The notes under the pieces: generated by a model
Told to the model about the DNA's origin: nothing
What the model saw: only the letters and a program-made list of their open reading frames with translations
Databases searched by the model: none
Shown here: positions 17,604 to 26,705 of the stretch, piece after piece
How positions within the stretch are numbered: the stretch's first letter is position 1
How the letters are laid out: every line of letters begins with the position of its first letter
Source of the DNA: JBCCEJ01 sp039030335
Lineage (GTDB): Bacteria > Pseudomonadota > Gammaproteobacteria > HK1
NCBI GenBank assembly: GCA_039030335.1
Contig: JBCCEJ010000028.1
Coordinates: 1 to 63,969, forward strand
DNA length: 63,969 bases
Direction of reading: 5' to 3'
Position numbers and translations under genes: made by a program

Positions 17604-18761
17604 TCAGACCCTCGCTTGAAACTCGGTGATGACTTCGCGGCGCATCAGGTCGCGCGCGATCTCGAACACCTCGTCCGCGAACAGCAAACGCATGCAGGAG
17701 TGATGGGCGCAATGTTTCCGATAACAGTTGATACACGGTAAGTTCAATTGCGCCGGCGCTACCTTGCGCCCGGCCGGCAGCACCCTGCGCGGATCGGTTG
17801 GACCGCAAACCACCACCATCGGGCGATTGGCTGCTGATGCGAGATGAGCGGTACCGGTGTCGTTTGCGATCACGATGTCGGCAAATTCACAGACCACGGG
17901 TACGTGCATCAACTCGGTCTTGCCGCAGAGATTGACGACCCAGTCGCCGCAACGCTGCTCGATGGCGCGACACTCATCGATCTCGTCCGGCCCGCCGAGC
18001 AGGACGATCTTAGCCACGCCTTCGGCGCGAAGCCGGTGCGCCAGCGCGGCGTAATTCTCGGCGCCCCAACGCTTCAGATACCCGGCGGCCTGGCAGCCCG
18101 GCAAGAACACGCCGAAACGTGGATCGGGAGCAGACGAATAGCCCGCGATGGGTGCTGCGCCGGCCGTCTCCTCGCGCATGAAGGCGTTCTCGTCAGACAA
18201 ATTCGCCCTGTCGACCCGAATACCGACGGTGCGCAACAAAGCCGCGGCGGAGTGGCGAAGTCCGGGTTCTATGTGCAACCGCGGATACTCGCTGCGCGCC
18301 GCGATCCCGGCGGCCTGCAACGTGTCGCGGGCAATTTGCAGCGCATGCCTCGGTTCCGAGGCCGGAGGTGGCAGCGCCAGATTGTATGGCCACCGGTTCA
18401 GATTGCCGGCCCGATAGGGAATCGCATCGCCCAACCAACCCAACATACCGAGCATGATCCGTGATCGATCGGTAGTTTGCAGGTCGATTACGAGGTCGTA
18501 ACGCTCCGAGCGTATTTGCCGTAACCACCGCCGCGTCGCGCGCCAACCGCCACCACGAAGCTTGAACGCATGGACTTTGCGAAACCGAGGATCGGCGCGG
18601 TACAGACGATCCCATGGCGGCAATGTATCCAAGTCGATTTCCGCCGCCGGATATGCCATTCGAACGTCTTCGATAGCCGCTCCGGCCATGGCCAAGTCGC
18701 CCATCGCACTCCATTTGATAACGAGGATTCGGTTGATCGCGTCGCGCGGAGGTGGATTCAT
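17604..18761 (-). CDS. Glycosyltransferase family 9 (heptosyltransferase-like)
   Basis: About 385 residues. N-terminal RILVIKWSAMGDLAMAGAAIEDV and C-terminal ADIVIANDTGTAHLASAANRPMVVVCGPTDPRR are the GT9 signatures (D-x-G-x-x-H-L-A). The end carries CINCYRKHC and HSCM, the Cys-rich stretch common in LPS heptosyltransferases. It adds ADP-heptose or a related sugar to inner core. The start at ATG 18761 overlaps the mnmE stop codon as ATGA, so translation is coupled to mnmE, which is unusual. Confidence 0.9.
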   Translation of the reverse strand: MNPPPRDAINRILVIKWSAMGDLAMAGAAIEDVRMAYPAAEIDLDTLPPWDRLYRADPRFRKVHAFKLRGGGWRATRRWLRQIRSERYDLVIDLQTTDRSRIMLGMLGWLGDAIPYRAGNLNRWPYNLALPPPASEPRHALQIARDTLQAAGIAARSEYPRLHIEPGLRHSAAALLRTVGIRVDRANLSDENAFMREETAGAAPIAGYSSAPDPRFGVFLPGCQAAGYLKRWGAENYAALAHRLRAEGVAKIVLLGGPDEIDECRAIEQRCGDWVVNLCGKTELMHVPVVCEFADIVIANDTGTAHLASAANRPMVVVCGPTDPRRVLPAGRKVAPAQLNLPCINCYRKHCAHHSCMRLLFADEVFEIARDLMRREVITEFQARV

Positions 18762-20119
18762 TTGCCGATACAAAATGACGCGAATATCTGCCCGAGCAAA
18801 TCCTCGGTGGTGAAGCGTCCAGTTATAGACTGAAGCGCTTCATGAGACGCGCGCAGCTCTTCGGATATGAGCTCTATCGGCGGATCGGGAAGCATCAGAT
18901 CTGCGGCACGACCGAGCGCGGCAAGGGAGTCGGATAAAGCCTGCACGTGCCGGCGGCGTGCGCTGAAAGCCGGCTCCCCCCCAGTGTGTCCGGATCGCTT
19001 TACGATGCACTCGCGAAGCGTCGCCAGGCCCTCGCCCGTCAAAGCGCTGACCTGAACCTCGGCTACACCCGCCGCCGCTGGTTGCTCGCGAAACAGGTCG
19101 ATCTTGTTCTGAATATAGATGAGTTCTGGCAAACGCTTGTCGTCAGTGAACTCGAGGTTGCCGACCAGCGCGCCGTAGAGTTCGGCGGCCGGCGGCGGTA
19201 ACTCTGCGTCGGTCACCAGGAGCACGATATCGGCGCTTCGCAACGCATCCCGGGCTCGCTCATTACCAAGCTGCTCGACCAGGTCATCGGTTGCCCTGAG
19301 TCCGGCGGTGTCGGTTAACGTGACCGCCACACCATCGATAGTGAACGACTCACGAATGAGATCGCGCGTGGTGCCCGGCACCGGCGTGACCAGGGCGGCG
19401 TCAGTGTGACTCAGCGCGTTCATGAGACTCGACTTACCGACGTTGGGCGCGCCGACCAGAACCACGTGCAGTCCGTCGCGAACACGCGCACCCTGCTCGG
19501 CCGTCGCCAGCACCGAGACGAGTTCTGTAATGACTTCGTCGATGCGTGCGCGCACGGCACCGTCCGCGAGCAGTTCGACCTCGTCATCGGGAAAGTCGAT
19601 GATCGCTTCGACATGCGCGCGAAGTGCGATGAGAGCTTTGCTTAGCGACTCAATCCGTGCGCTGAACTGCCCCTGCAGGCTGCGATGTGCGCTTCGGGCG
19701 GCCGCGCCGCTCGCTGCTTCAATCAGGTCAGCCACGGCTTCCGCCTGAGCCAGGTCGAGCTTTCCGTTCAGGAATGCACGTTCGGTGAATTCGCCCGCGT
19801 TTGCCGCGCGCGCGCCGCACGCTAGCGTTGCATCGAACAGCAGGTCCAGCAGTACACGCCCGCCATGGGCGTGAAGTTCCAGAACGTCTTCGCCAGTGTA
19901 GGAATGGGGTGCATTGAAGAAGAGCAGCAGACCCCGGTCGATCGGAGCGCCCGTGGCATCCCGAAAGGTTCGAAGCGCTGCCAGCCGCGGAGGAGGAACC
20001 GGCTGACCGGTAAGTTGTTCAGCGATATATGCGGAATCCGGTCCGCTGATTCGCAATACCCCGATACCGCCAGTGCCGGCGGGCGTTGCGATTGCGCTGA
20101 TCGTATCGCTCGCCACCAC
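18758..20119 (-). CDS. mnmE: tRNA uridine-34 carboxymethylaminomethyl GTPase MnmE (TrmE)
   Basis: 453 residues, full length. N-terminal folate-binding domain (DTISAIATPAGTGGIGVLRISG), central G domain with G1 GAPNVGKSSLMNAL, G3 DTAGLRAT and G4 NKID, and the family's invariant C-terminus FCIGK whose Cys is needed for activity. With MnmG it makes the cmnm5 modification of wobble uridine 34 using a K+-activated GTPase and methylene-THF. It follows yidC by 72 bases in the conserved rpmH-rnpA-yidC-mnmE order. Confidence 0.97.
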   Translation of the reverse strand: MVASDTISAIATPAGTGGIGVLRISGPDSAYIAEQLTGQPVPPPRLAALRTFRDATGAPIDRGLLLFFNAPHSYTGEDVLELHAHGGRVLLDLLFDATLACGARAANAGEFTERAFLNGKLDLAQAEAVADLIEAASGAAARSAHRSLQGQFSARIESLSKALIALRAHVEAIIDFPDDEVELLADGAVRARIDEVITELVSVLATAEQGARVRDGLHVVLVGAPNVGKSSLMNALSHTDAALVTPVPGTTRDLIRESFTIDGVAVTLTDTAGLRATDDLVEQLGNERARDALRSADIVLLVTDAELPPPAAELYGALVGNLEFTDDKRLPELIYIQNKIDLFREQPAAAGVAEVQVSALTGEGLATLRECIVKRSGHTGGEPAFSARRRHVQALSDSLAALGRAADLMLPDPPIELISEELRASHEALQSITGRFTTEDLLGQIFASFCIGK

Positions 20120-20191
20120 GGCATCATACGTCAGCCTGCGCGCTGACTCGATGCGTCGGGACTCTGCGAGTTTCGAAAACGCATGATGCGG

Positions 20192-21877
20192 CTACGGGCT
20201 TTGCTCTATGCGCTTGGTGATCACCCACTGCTGTGCAATCGACAAGATGTTGTTTACCACCCAGTAGAGCACCAGACCGGATGGGAACCAAAGGAAAAAG
20301 AACGTAAACACGAACGGCAGGGCCATCATGATCTTGGCCTGCATCGGGTCTGGCGGCGCTGGATTCAATCGTTGTTGAATGAGCATTGACAGGCCCATCA
20401 GCACTGGCAGCACAAAGTATGGATCATGGCTTGCCAGGTCGTTCAACCAGAACATGAACGGCGCATGCCTGAGCTCTACGCTCTCGAGCAGCATCCAGTA
20501 GAGCGAGATGAAGACCGGAATCTGTACGAGGATGGGCAGACAGCCGCTCAGAGGATTGATCTTCTCGTCGCGGTACAACTCCATCATCGCCTGATTCATC
20601 TTGGCGCGATCGTCACCAAACCGCTCTCGCAGCTGGACCATGCGTGGCTGCAGCTTGCGCATCCGGGCCATCGACTTGTAGCTGGTTGCTGACAGGTGAA
20701 AAAAGGCGAGCTTGATTAACAACGTCAGGATGATGATCGCCCATCCCCAGTTGCCGATGACGGATTCGATAAGCGCAAGTCCCAGGAACAGGGGGTGCGC
20801 GATCAGCCACAGCCAACCGTAGTCGACCGTGCGCTCCAGACCAGGCGCGGCAACCTGCATTCGCCCCTGGATTTTCGGGCCGATGTAGGCGTCCATCGAA
20901 ATCGAGCCGGTCGTGCCCGGCGCCACCGTGGTCGACGGCGTCATCGTGCCGATGAGGTAACGGGCGTCCGCCAGAGCTTTCGAATAGTAATGGTTCGTGA
21001 CATTCGGGTCAGGAATCCACGCACCACCGAAGTAGTGCTGAATCATGGCCACCCAGCCACCTCGGATATCGCGTTTGAGGTTGTTGGTGGCCATGTCCTC
21101 GAAATCGATCTTTTCGTACGGCTTTTCCTCGCTCGATATCACGCCACCGGTGTAGGTGTAGATGAATCCGATGCCGCCGTCTTGCACAACCTGGGTGCGC
21201 AGAAACTGCGAGTACATGCGCGCCTGCCACGGCTCGGTACTGGTGTTGTTGACCTCGTAGCGAACGGTAAACACGTACTTGTTTCGTTCGAACTCGTAGA
21301 TTTTCCTGACCTGCACACCGTTTTGCGCAGTCCAGGTCAACACGACATTGAGATTATCGCGATCGCCGAGTTCGTAGGTGCGTCGCTCCGGCGTCATGAC
21401 GGCCTTGTGATTGGGCGCGTTATCTCCCAGCAAGCCACTTTGACCCATGAACAGATCGGGCGGCTGGTCGTGCATCAGCCGAAAGGGCTCTTCCGGACGG
21501 TCGGTGGCGACCGGGTACTTCAACAGATCGAGCCCCCGGAGGGTTCCGCCAGCTGAATCGATGTAGTACCTGGCAACGTCGGTCGTCACCGTAACGATCT
21601 GTTCTGCGGAGGCGACCGCGCCGTTGGTTGAGGGCGCCTCCTCCGGGCCTTCGCTGACCGCGCTCGGGGTCACCGGGACGTCTTCTCCGGTCGGCGGTGC
21701 GGCTGGCGATGGCAGTGCCGAGGGAGTTTCGGTAGGTGCCGGTGGTGCCTCTGGCGTCGTAGTCACGGTCTCCGGGGGAGGCTTCGGACCGTAATCGGCC
21801 TGCCACTGGTTCCACATCAGGAACAGCACAAAGGCCAGCGCGATAAACAACATGGGACGCAGTTGTGCAGGACTCAC
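20192..21877 (-). CDS. yidC: Membrane protein insertase YidC
   Basis: 561 residues. N-terminal membrane anchor (LFIALAFVLFLMWNQWQ), a long Pro/Thr-rich linker, the large periplasmic beta-domain, then the conserved insertase core with five helices: WGWAIIILTLLIKLAFFHLS, the Arg in the groove region, SGCLPILVQIPVFISLYWML and the last helix VLYWVVNNILSIAQQW. It inserts and folds inner-membrane proteins, alone or with SecYEG. It starts at GTG 21877, overlapping the rnpA stop by four bases (GTGA). No yidD gene lies between rnpA and yidC. Confidence 0.97.
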   Translation of the reverse strand: MSPAQLRPMLFIALAFVLFLMWNQWQADYGPKPPPETVTTTPEAPPAPTETPSALPSPAAPPTGEDVPVTPSAVSEGPEEAPSTNGAVASAEQIVTVTTDVARYYIDSAGGTLRGLDLLKYPVATDRPEEPFRLMHDQPPDLFMGQSGLLGDNAPNHKAVMTPERRTYELGDRDNLNVVLTWTAQNGVQVRKIYEFERNKYVFTVRYEVNNTSTEPWQARMYSQFLRTQVVQDGGIGFIYTYTGGVISSEEKPYEKIDFEDMATNNLKRDIRGGWVAMIQHYFGGAWIPDPNVTNHYYSKALADARYLIGTMTPSTTVAPGTTGSISMDAYIGPKIQGRMQVAAPGLERTVDYGWLWLIAHPLFLGLALIESVIGNWGWAIIILTLLIKLAFFHLSATSYKSMARMRKLQPRMVQLRERFGDDRAKMNQAMMELYRDEKINPLSGCLPILVQIPVFISLYWMLLESVELRHAPFMFWLNDLASHDPYFVLPVLMGLSMLIQQRLNPAPPDPMQAKIMMALPFVFTFFFLWFPSGLVLYWVVNNILSIAQQWVITKRIEQSP

Positions 21878-22269
21878 GGCTGTTCTCGCTTTCGGTTGGT
21901 GGCGGCATCAGAGGCTGCGGTGCGTTTGACCAGTCTGCGCCAGTGTTGCTCCAGGGCTTCTCGCAGCTCCGCTGGAGACGCATGTGCCGTAGCTGGCTTC
22001 ACCATGACGATCACGTCCACCGGGGCAAGTGCATCGCGGATGTGCCTGAAGGTCTCGCGGGACAATCGCTTCAAACGGTTGCGCAGAACCGCCCGGTGCG
22101 CATACCGCTTGGCGATAGCCAAACCGAGTCGGGCACTGTTTTCATCGTTGGCACACCAGAGCAGAGTCCAGTAGCGTCCACTTTCCCGGCGCGCCGATGC
22201 GAATACACGCTGGTAGTCCTGGCGGCTGGTGACGCGGTGTGCCCGACAAAATTTGCGCGCGCTGGTCAT
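21874..22269 (-). CDS. rnpA: Ribonuclease P protein component
   Basis: 131 residues. The RNase P protein signature is clear: RLGLAIAKRYAHRAVLRNRLKRLSRE (in part), the RNR motif that contacts the RNA subunit, with a basic N-terminus (HRVTSRQDYQRVFASARRES). It helps the catalytic RNA cleave 5' leaders of pre-tRNA. It lies 75 bases downstream of rpmH, probably co-transcribed, and overlaps yidC by four bases. The C-terminal 20 residues extend beyond the usual end with a basic tail. Confidence 0.96.
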   Translation of the reverse strand: MTSARKFCRAHRVTSRQDYQRVFASARRESGRYWTLLWCANDENSARLGLAIAKRYAHRAVLRNRLKRLSRETFRHIRDALAPVDVIVMVKPATAHASPAELREALEQHWRRLVKRTAASDAATNRKREQP

Positions 22270-22344
22270 GGGCGCTTGGATCCAGGCGCAGGCTCGGCGA
22301 GCTACCCGCTATGCGTGTTGGTCAGGGTCTGCGCGCGGACGGGA

Positions 22345-22479
22345 TCAGGCCGACAGCCGCTTACGGCCTTTCGCGCGGCGCGCGCTCAGCGTAGCTCTTC
22401 CGCCTCGCGTGCGCATTCGCGCCCTGAAGCCACCGCGACGTTTGCGCTTCAAATTGCTGGGCTGAAACGTTCGTTTCAT
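22345..22479 (-). CDS. rpmH: 50S ribosomal protein L34
   Basis: A 44-codon frame read from the complement: MKRTFQPSNLKRKRRGGF at the start, then MRTRGGR and a KGRKRLSA end, which is the classic L34 sequence. It is highly basic, as expected for this rRNA-binding protein of the large subunit. A promoter with TTGACA is visible about 90 bases upstream. It is the first gene of the rpmH-rnpA-yidC-mnmE run. Confidence 0.97.
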   Translation of the reverse strand: MKRTFQPSNLKRKRRGGFRARMRTRGGRATLSARRAKGRKRLSA

Positions 22480-22866
22480 GATCTCCGTTCCGGGTATCTG
22501 GCCTCGCCGATCGGGGAGGACTGCGGGCTGCAGCCTGATCGGAGGCTCTTTGTAGAATTCAAACCGTCAAGTGTATGGATTCACGCGCTCGGGTGTCAAT
22601 TTCTCCGTTGATTCATCGCTGTGGATAACTTATCCGGCAGCGGTATAGACTGGAGGACTGGTCGGGGCATCGCCAGCACGCGCATGGCGACGCTCGAAGC
22701 GGTTGTGAAACCCGCTGCCCGCGTCTGATACAGGCGTGTGGATAAGTATCTCAACTGACTGATTATAAATAGAATCCGCGCGCGATTCGGATGTATTCGA
22801 AGCGCGGTCTGGGCAGCTCAGCTCTCGCTTGCAGCAGTCCGTCAACGGCTCAAATGGGGTTGCTCG
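22480..22866. other. rpmH-dnaA intergenic region with DnaA boxes (possible part of oriC)
   Basis: This 387-base gene-free stretch contains two exact DnaA boxes TGTGGATAA at 22620-22628 and 22737-22745; the first is followed at once by an opposed TTATCC. A short AT-rich piece (ATTATAAATAG) follows the second box and may be the -10 of the dnaA promoter, which would let DnaA repress its own gene. In pseudomonads and relatives this interval is a known oriC location. Origin activity here is inferred. Confidence 0.55.
22570..22599 (-). promoter_or_regulatory. Probable sigma-70 promoter of rpmH-rnpA operon
   Basis: On the minus strand a perfect -35 TTGACA (22594-22599) is followed after 18 bases by TACACT (22570-22575), about 90 bases before the L34 start codon. 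A DnaA box sits about 20 bases upstream of the -35. Confidence 0.5.
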
Positions 22867-24213
22867 ATGGAGCAGACAATCTGGGGTCAGTGCCTGGCCC
22901 GCCTGGAGGGAGAACTGTCACCGCAGCAGTTCAACACCTGGATTCGGCCACTGCATGCAGTGACCGATGGCTCGGAATGTACGCTGCTGGCCCCCAATCA
23001 CTTCGTACGAGACTGGGTGCAGGAGCATTTCGCCCGCCGCATTGCGGATCTGTTGAAAGACGTCGGCGAACTGGACACGTATCACGTCAACGTGCAGGTC
23101 GGGAGCCGCCCTGACGGCGCCAACCGCCGCGGTGCACCGGCTCCTGCACCCGTCGTTGCGGAGACTTCAACGCCCCGCCGCGCCGGTCGTACGGTGAGCG
23201 GTGTCCGCCCCGAGTTCACGTTCGGTACTTTCGTCGAAGGTAAATCCAACCAGCTCGCGCGCGCGGCGTCGACGCAGGTGGCCGAGAACCCCGGTGGTGC
23301 GTACAACCCTTTGTTTCTGTACGGGGGCGTGGGTCTCGGTAAGACCCATTTGATGCACGCGGTCGGGAATGCGATTGCGACCGCTCGACCGAACGCCAGG
23401 GTTGTCTATCTGCATTCGGAGCGTTTCGTCGCGGATATGGTGAAGGCGCTGCAGCACAATGCCATCGACGAGTTCAAGCGCTATTACCGCTCGGTTGGTG
23501 CGCTGCTGATCGACGATATTCAATTCTTCGCGCGCAAGGAACGCTCTCAGGAAGAGTTTTTTCACACGTTCAATACCTTGCTTGAAGACCATCAGCAGGT
23601 CGTATTGACATGTGACCGCTATCCGAAGGAAGTCGACGGACTCGAAGAGCGCCTGAAGAGTCGCTTCGGGTGGGGTTTGACGGTCAGCATCGAGCCGCCC
23701 GAGCTCGAGACACGGGTCGCGATCCTGATGCGCAAGGCGGAGCTCGCGAATGTGGAACTTGGCGAGGACGTCGCATTCTTCATCGGACAGCGGATTCGGT
23801 CCAACGTACGTGAGCTGGAGGGTGCGCTACGCCGCGTCGTCGCGAGTTCGCAGTTCACCGGGCGCCCGGTCTCCCTGGAGCTCGCCAAGGATGCCCTCAA
23901 GGACCTGCTCGCCCTTCAGGACAAGCTGATCACGATCGAGAACATCCAGAAGACCGTAGCCCAGTACTTCAAGGTCCGACTGTCGGACTTGAGTTCGAAG
24001 CGCCGAAATCGCTCAATCGCGCGACCGCGTCAGATCGCTATGGCGCTTGCCAAGGAACTCACCAGTCACAGCCTGCCGGAAATCGGTGAAGCTTTCGGCG
24101 GCCGCGACCATACGACGGTACTGCACGCGTGCAGAAAAGTCGTAGAGCTTAAAGAGAGCGACAACGTGATCGCGGAGGACTATCGAATACTGTTGAGAAC
24201 GCTTAGCAGTTGA
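22867..24213 (+). CDS. dnaA: Chromosomal replication initiator protein DnaA
   Basis: 448 residues. Domain I (IWGQCLARLEGELSPQQFNTWIRPL), a variable linker, the AAA+ domain with Walker A GGVGLGKTHLMHAVGN and Walker B LLIDDIQFF, and the domain IV DNA-binding helix-turn-helix with the signature GRDHTTVLHACRKV. It binds DnaA boxes at oriC and melts the origin in its ATP form. The ATG at 22867 opens the dnaA-dnaN-recF-gyrB series. DnaA boxes lie on both sides of the gene. Confidence 0.99.
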   Translation: MEQTIWGQCLARLEGELSPQQFNTWIRPLHAVTDGSECTLLAPNHFVRDWVQEHFARRIADLLKDVGELDTYHVNVQVGSRPDGANRRGAPAPAPVVAETSTPRRAGRTVSGVRPEFTFGTFVEGKSNQLARAASTQVAENPGGAYNPLFLYGGVGLGKTHLMHAVGNAIATARPNARVVYLHSERFVADMVKALQHNAIDEFKRYYRSVGALLIDDIQFFARKERSQEEFFHTFNTLLEDHQQVVLTCDRYPKEVDGLEERLKSRFGWGLTVSIEPPELETRVAILMRKAELANVELGEDVAFFIGQRIRSNVRELEGALRRVVASSQFTGRPVSLELAKDALKDLLALQDKLITIENIQKTVAQYFKVRLSDLSSKRRNRSIARPRQIAMALAKELTSHSLPEIGEAFGGRDHTTVLHACRKVVELKESDNVIAEDYRILLRTLSS

Positions 24214-24409
24214 GTGGGACGGTCTGTGGATAAGTGGGGTCGGGAACCGATGGTTGCGGATCTGCACAAACTGTCCACAATTGCTTCAATAACAATTCCG
24301 GGATCCTTCCCAGGTGTTGTCTGTTCCGGTAATTATCTGACTTATATGGGTTTATTGGACTTATCCCCAGCTTCGCGGGTCAGTAATAATTACAATTGGA
24401 GATATATAT
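24214..24409. other. dnaA-dnaN intergenic region, candidate oriC with DnaA boxes and AT-rich tract
   Basis: The 196 bases hold an exact DnaA box TGTGGATAA (24225-24233), a weaker CTGTCCACA (24271-24279), and TTATCCCCA (24361-24369, one change from TTATCCACA). They end in an AT-rich tract (about 24378-24409) that could serve as an unwinding element and runs into the GGAG and start codon of dnaN. Flanking genes point away from this area on both sides, as expected of a replication origin. Confidence 0.55.
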
Positions 24410-25519
24410 ATGCGTTTTTCTATTGATAGAGATGCCCTGCTCAAGCCGTTGCAGGCTGTGCACGGTGTGGTGGAAAGACGCCAGGCCTTACCGATTCTCT
24501 CCAATGTTCTGATCCAGGCGCAGGAAGGCACGCTGTCGCTGACAGGCACGGATACCGAGGTAGAACTCGTCGCCAGAACGGCGGTCGGTGAGATGGAAGC
24601 TGGTGAGATTACCGTGCCGGCGCGAAAATTCCTCGACATTTGCAGGGCGCTGCCCAATGACGCGAATGTGGACTTCGCCGTGGATGGGGAGCGCGTCGCG
24701 GTGCGCAGCGGGCGAAGCCGCTTCACGCTGACGACACTCTCTGCGTCGGACTATCCGTCAACCGATGAACTGGTGGATGCGACGCGGTTGAAGGTTGGTG
24801 CCGATGTCCTGAAGCGCCTCATTGACCTGACACAGTTTGGGATGGCGCAGCAGGATGTTCGCTACTACTTGAATGGCATGCTCTTCGAGCTTGGGCCAGA
24901 GACACTTAGAACCGTGGCGACGGATGGCCATCGGCTGGCACTGGCGGAAGGTCCGGTCGAGGGGATCGATGGGGGAGAGGGCCGGCAACTGATATTGCCT
25001 AGAAAGGCTGTATTGGAGCTAGCTCGGATCGTCGGTTCGCTCGACGGTTCGATCGAATTGGTCGTCGGCGCGAACGCGATTCAGCTGGAATCAGGGGATA
25101 TCTGTTTCACTTCGAAGCTGATCGACGGCAAGTTTCCCGACTACCGGCGGGTTATTCCAGATAAAGAGGCGTCGGACAAGACGATTCTCGCCGACCGTGA
25201 ACTGCTTCGAAGTTCGCTTAGCCGCGCGGCCATCCTGTCGAATGAAAAGTACCGGGCGGTACGGCTGTGTCTCGCCCCGGGTCAGATGACAGTCGTGGCA
25301 AGTAACCCGGAGCAGGAAGAAGCTGAGGATACGCTGGAGGTCGATTACGACGGGGAGGAGTTGGAGATTGGCTTCAACGTGTCGTATCTGATCGATGCGC
25401 TTTCCACGGTGCCGTCGGAGTCTGTTCAGATCCTGTTGACCGACGCGGCCAGTAGCTGCCTCATATTGCCGGAAGAGGGCGAGGGGTGTGAGTACGTGGT
25501 CATGCCGATGCGGCTCTAG
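24410..25519 (+). CDS. dnaN: DNA polymerase III sliding clamp (beta subunit)
   Basis: 369 residues, the standard length for the three-domain beta clamp. N-terminal MRFSIDRDALLKPLQ, the domain 2 segment RYYLNGMLFELGPETLRTVATDGHRLA (in part) and the end YVVMPMRL are characteristic. The ring-shaped dimer holds polymerase III on DNA. GGAG lies upstream of the ATG at 24410. Second gene of the dnaA series. Confidence 0.98.
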   Translation: MRFSIDRDALLKPLQAVHGVVERRQALPILSNVLIQAQEGTLSLTGTDTEVELVARTAVGEMEAGEITVPARKFLDICRALPNDANVDFAVDGERVAVRSGRSRFTLTTLSASDYPSTDELVDATRLKVGADVLKRLIDLTQFGMAQQDVRYYLNGMLFELGPETLRTVATDGHRLALAEGPVEGIDGGEGRQLILPRKAVLELARIVGSLDGSIELVVGANAIQLESGDICFTSKLIDGKFPDYRRVIPDKEASDKTILADRELLRSSLSRAAILSNEKYRAVRLCLAPGQMTVVASNPEQEEAEDTLEVDYDGEELEIGFNVSYLIDALSTVPSESVQILLTDAASSCLILPEEGEGCEYVVMPMRL

Positions 25520-25594
25520 GATGGGCGAACCTGTCTGAAAACCGGATGCGGACGACTGCATTTGAATGCTGAGTTCCAGTAACGGGCGCATGCC

Positions 25595-26674
25595 GTGCGG
25601 GTCGCGAGGTTTGAAGGGCAGAATCTTCGCTGCGTAGAGCAGGTGAGGCTGGACGGCCTCGGGAAGCTGAATCTGCTGTTCGGTCGGAATGGTGCTGGGA
25701 AAACCAGTGTGCTCGAAGGTCTGCATCTGCTCGGGCTGGCGCGTTCGTTCAGGACGCGCCGTCAATCTGAACTGATACGCCAGGGCGCGCGGTCATTCCG
25801 GGCGGTCGGGCATCTCGTGGGTCCGCCGCCGGATAATGCGTCGCATGTGATCGGGGTCGAGCGCAGCTCCGACGGTCTGGTCATGCGGGCTGATGGGGAG
25901 GCGGTGAAGCGGGTCTCCCAGCTGGCTCAGCTGTTGCCGTTACTGGTGATTCGCCCGGAGAGTCAGGAACTGGTAGCGGGCGGTAGTGAAGAACGCCGGC
26001 GTGTCATGGATTGGGCGCTGTTTCACGTGGAACCAACCTACGGTGCCGCACACGCACGTTATCGACGCGCGCTGCAGCAACGCAATGCCAGCTTGCGGGC
26101 AGGGCGCAGTGCGCGAGAGGTGCACGCGTGGGACCCTGAACTCATCGTTGCGGCGGAGGCGCTGGATGAGGTTCGGGCACAATTCTACGCGCAAAACGGC
26201 GCGGAGCTGCAGGCGTTGAGTCGGGCGCTGGTGGGCCTGGAGGTTGAGGCAGCCTATCAGCGTGGCTGGGACGGAGTCGACCTGAGCGAAGAGCTGGCGG
26301 TACGTCTGGATCAGGACCGGCAACGTGGCTTTACGAGTATTGGAGCCCATCGCGCGGACCTCAAGTTTCAACAATCCGGGCGCCGCGCCCGCAGTGTGCT
26401 GTCACGTGGTGAAACGAAGCTCCTGGTGCTTGGTGTGCTGCTGGCACATGCGTCCTTCGTCGGTGCGAAGACATCGAATCCTCCGATACTTCTGGTCGAC
26501 GATCTCGCCTCTGAACTCGATGGATACTCCAGGGATCGGTTCTTCTCGGCGCTCGAGGGCCTCGAGTCACAGAGTTTCGTAACAGCGGTGGATTCAGAAC
26601 TGATTCCAGATCGACACCGCCAGAACGCGGTGACGTTTCACGTGAAACAAGGCCAGATTACGCGCGTGTTATGA
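25595..26674 (+). CDS. recF: DNA repair and replication protein RecF
   Basis: 359 residues. SMC-like ATPase with Walker A LLFGRNGAGKTSVLEGLHLL, signature region SRGETKLLVLGVLLA and Walker B PPILLVDDLASELD. With RecO and RecR it loads RecA at single-strand gaps. The start is probably GTG at 25595; the nearby ATG at 25590 is out of frame. It lies 75 bases after dnaN and 31 bases before gyrB. Confidence 0.97.
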   Translation: MRVARFEGQNLRCVEQVRLDGLGKLNLLFGRNGAGKTSVLEGLHLLGLARSFRTRRQSELIRQGARSFRAVGHLVGPPPDNASHVIGVERSSDGLVMRADGEAVKRVSQLAQLLPLLVIRPESQELVAGGSEERRRVMDWALFHVEPTYGAAHARYRRALQQRNASLRAGRSAREVHAWDPELIVAAEALDEVRAQFYAQNGAELQALSRALVGLEVEAAYQRGWDGVDLSEELAVRLDQDRQRGFTSIGAHRADLKFQQSGRRARSVLSRGETKLLVLGVLLAHASFVGAKTSNPPILLVDDLASELDGYSRDRFFSALEGLESQSFVTAVDSELIPDRHRQNAVTFHVKQGQITRVL

Positions 26675-26705
26675 TGGTGCGTTTTTTGCCACTGGAGCCG
26701 CGCTG

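Noticed and set aside
20130..20147. GTCAGC/GCTGAC hairpin between yidC and mnmE
   Set aside because: Six pairs only and no T-run; too weak to call a terminator.
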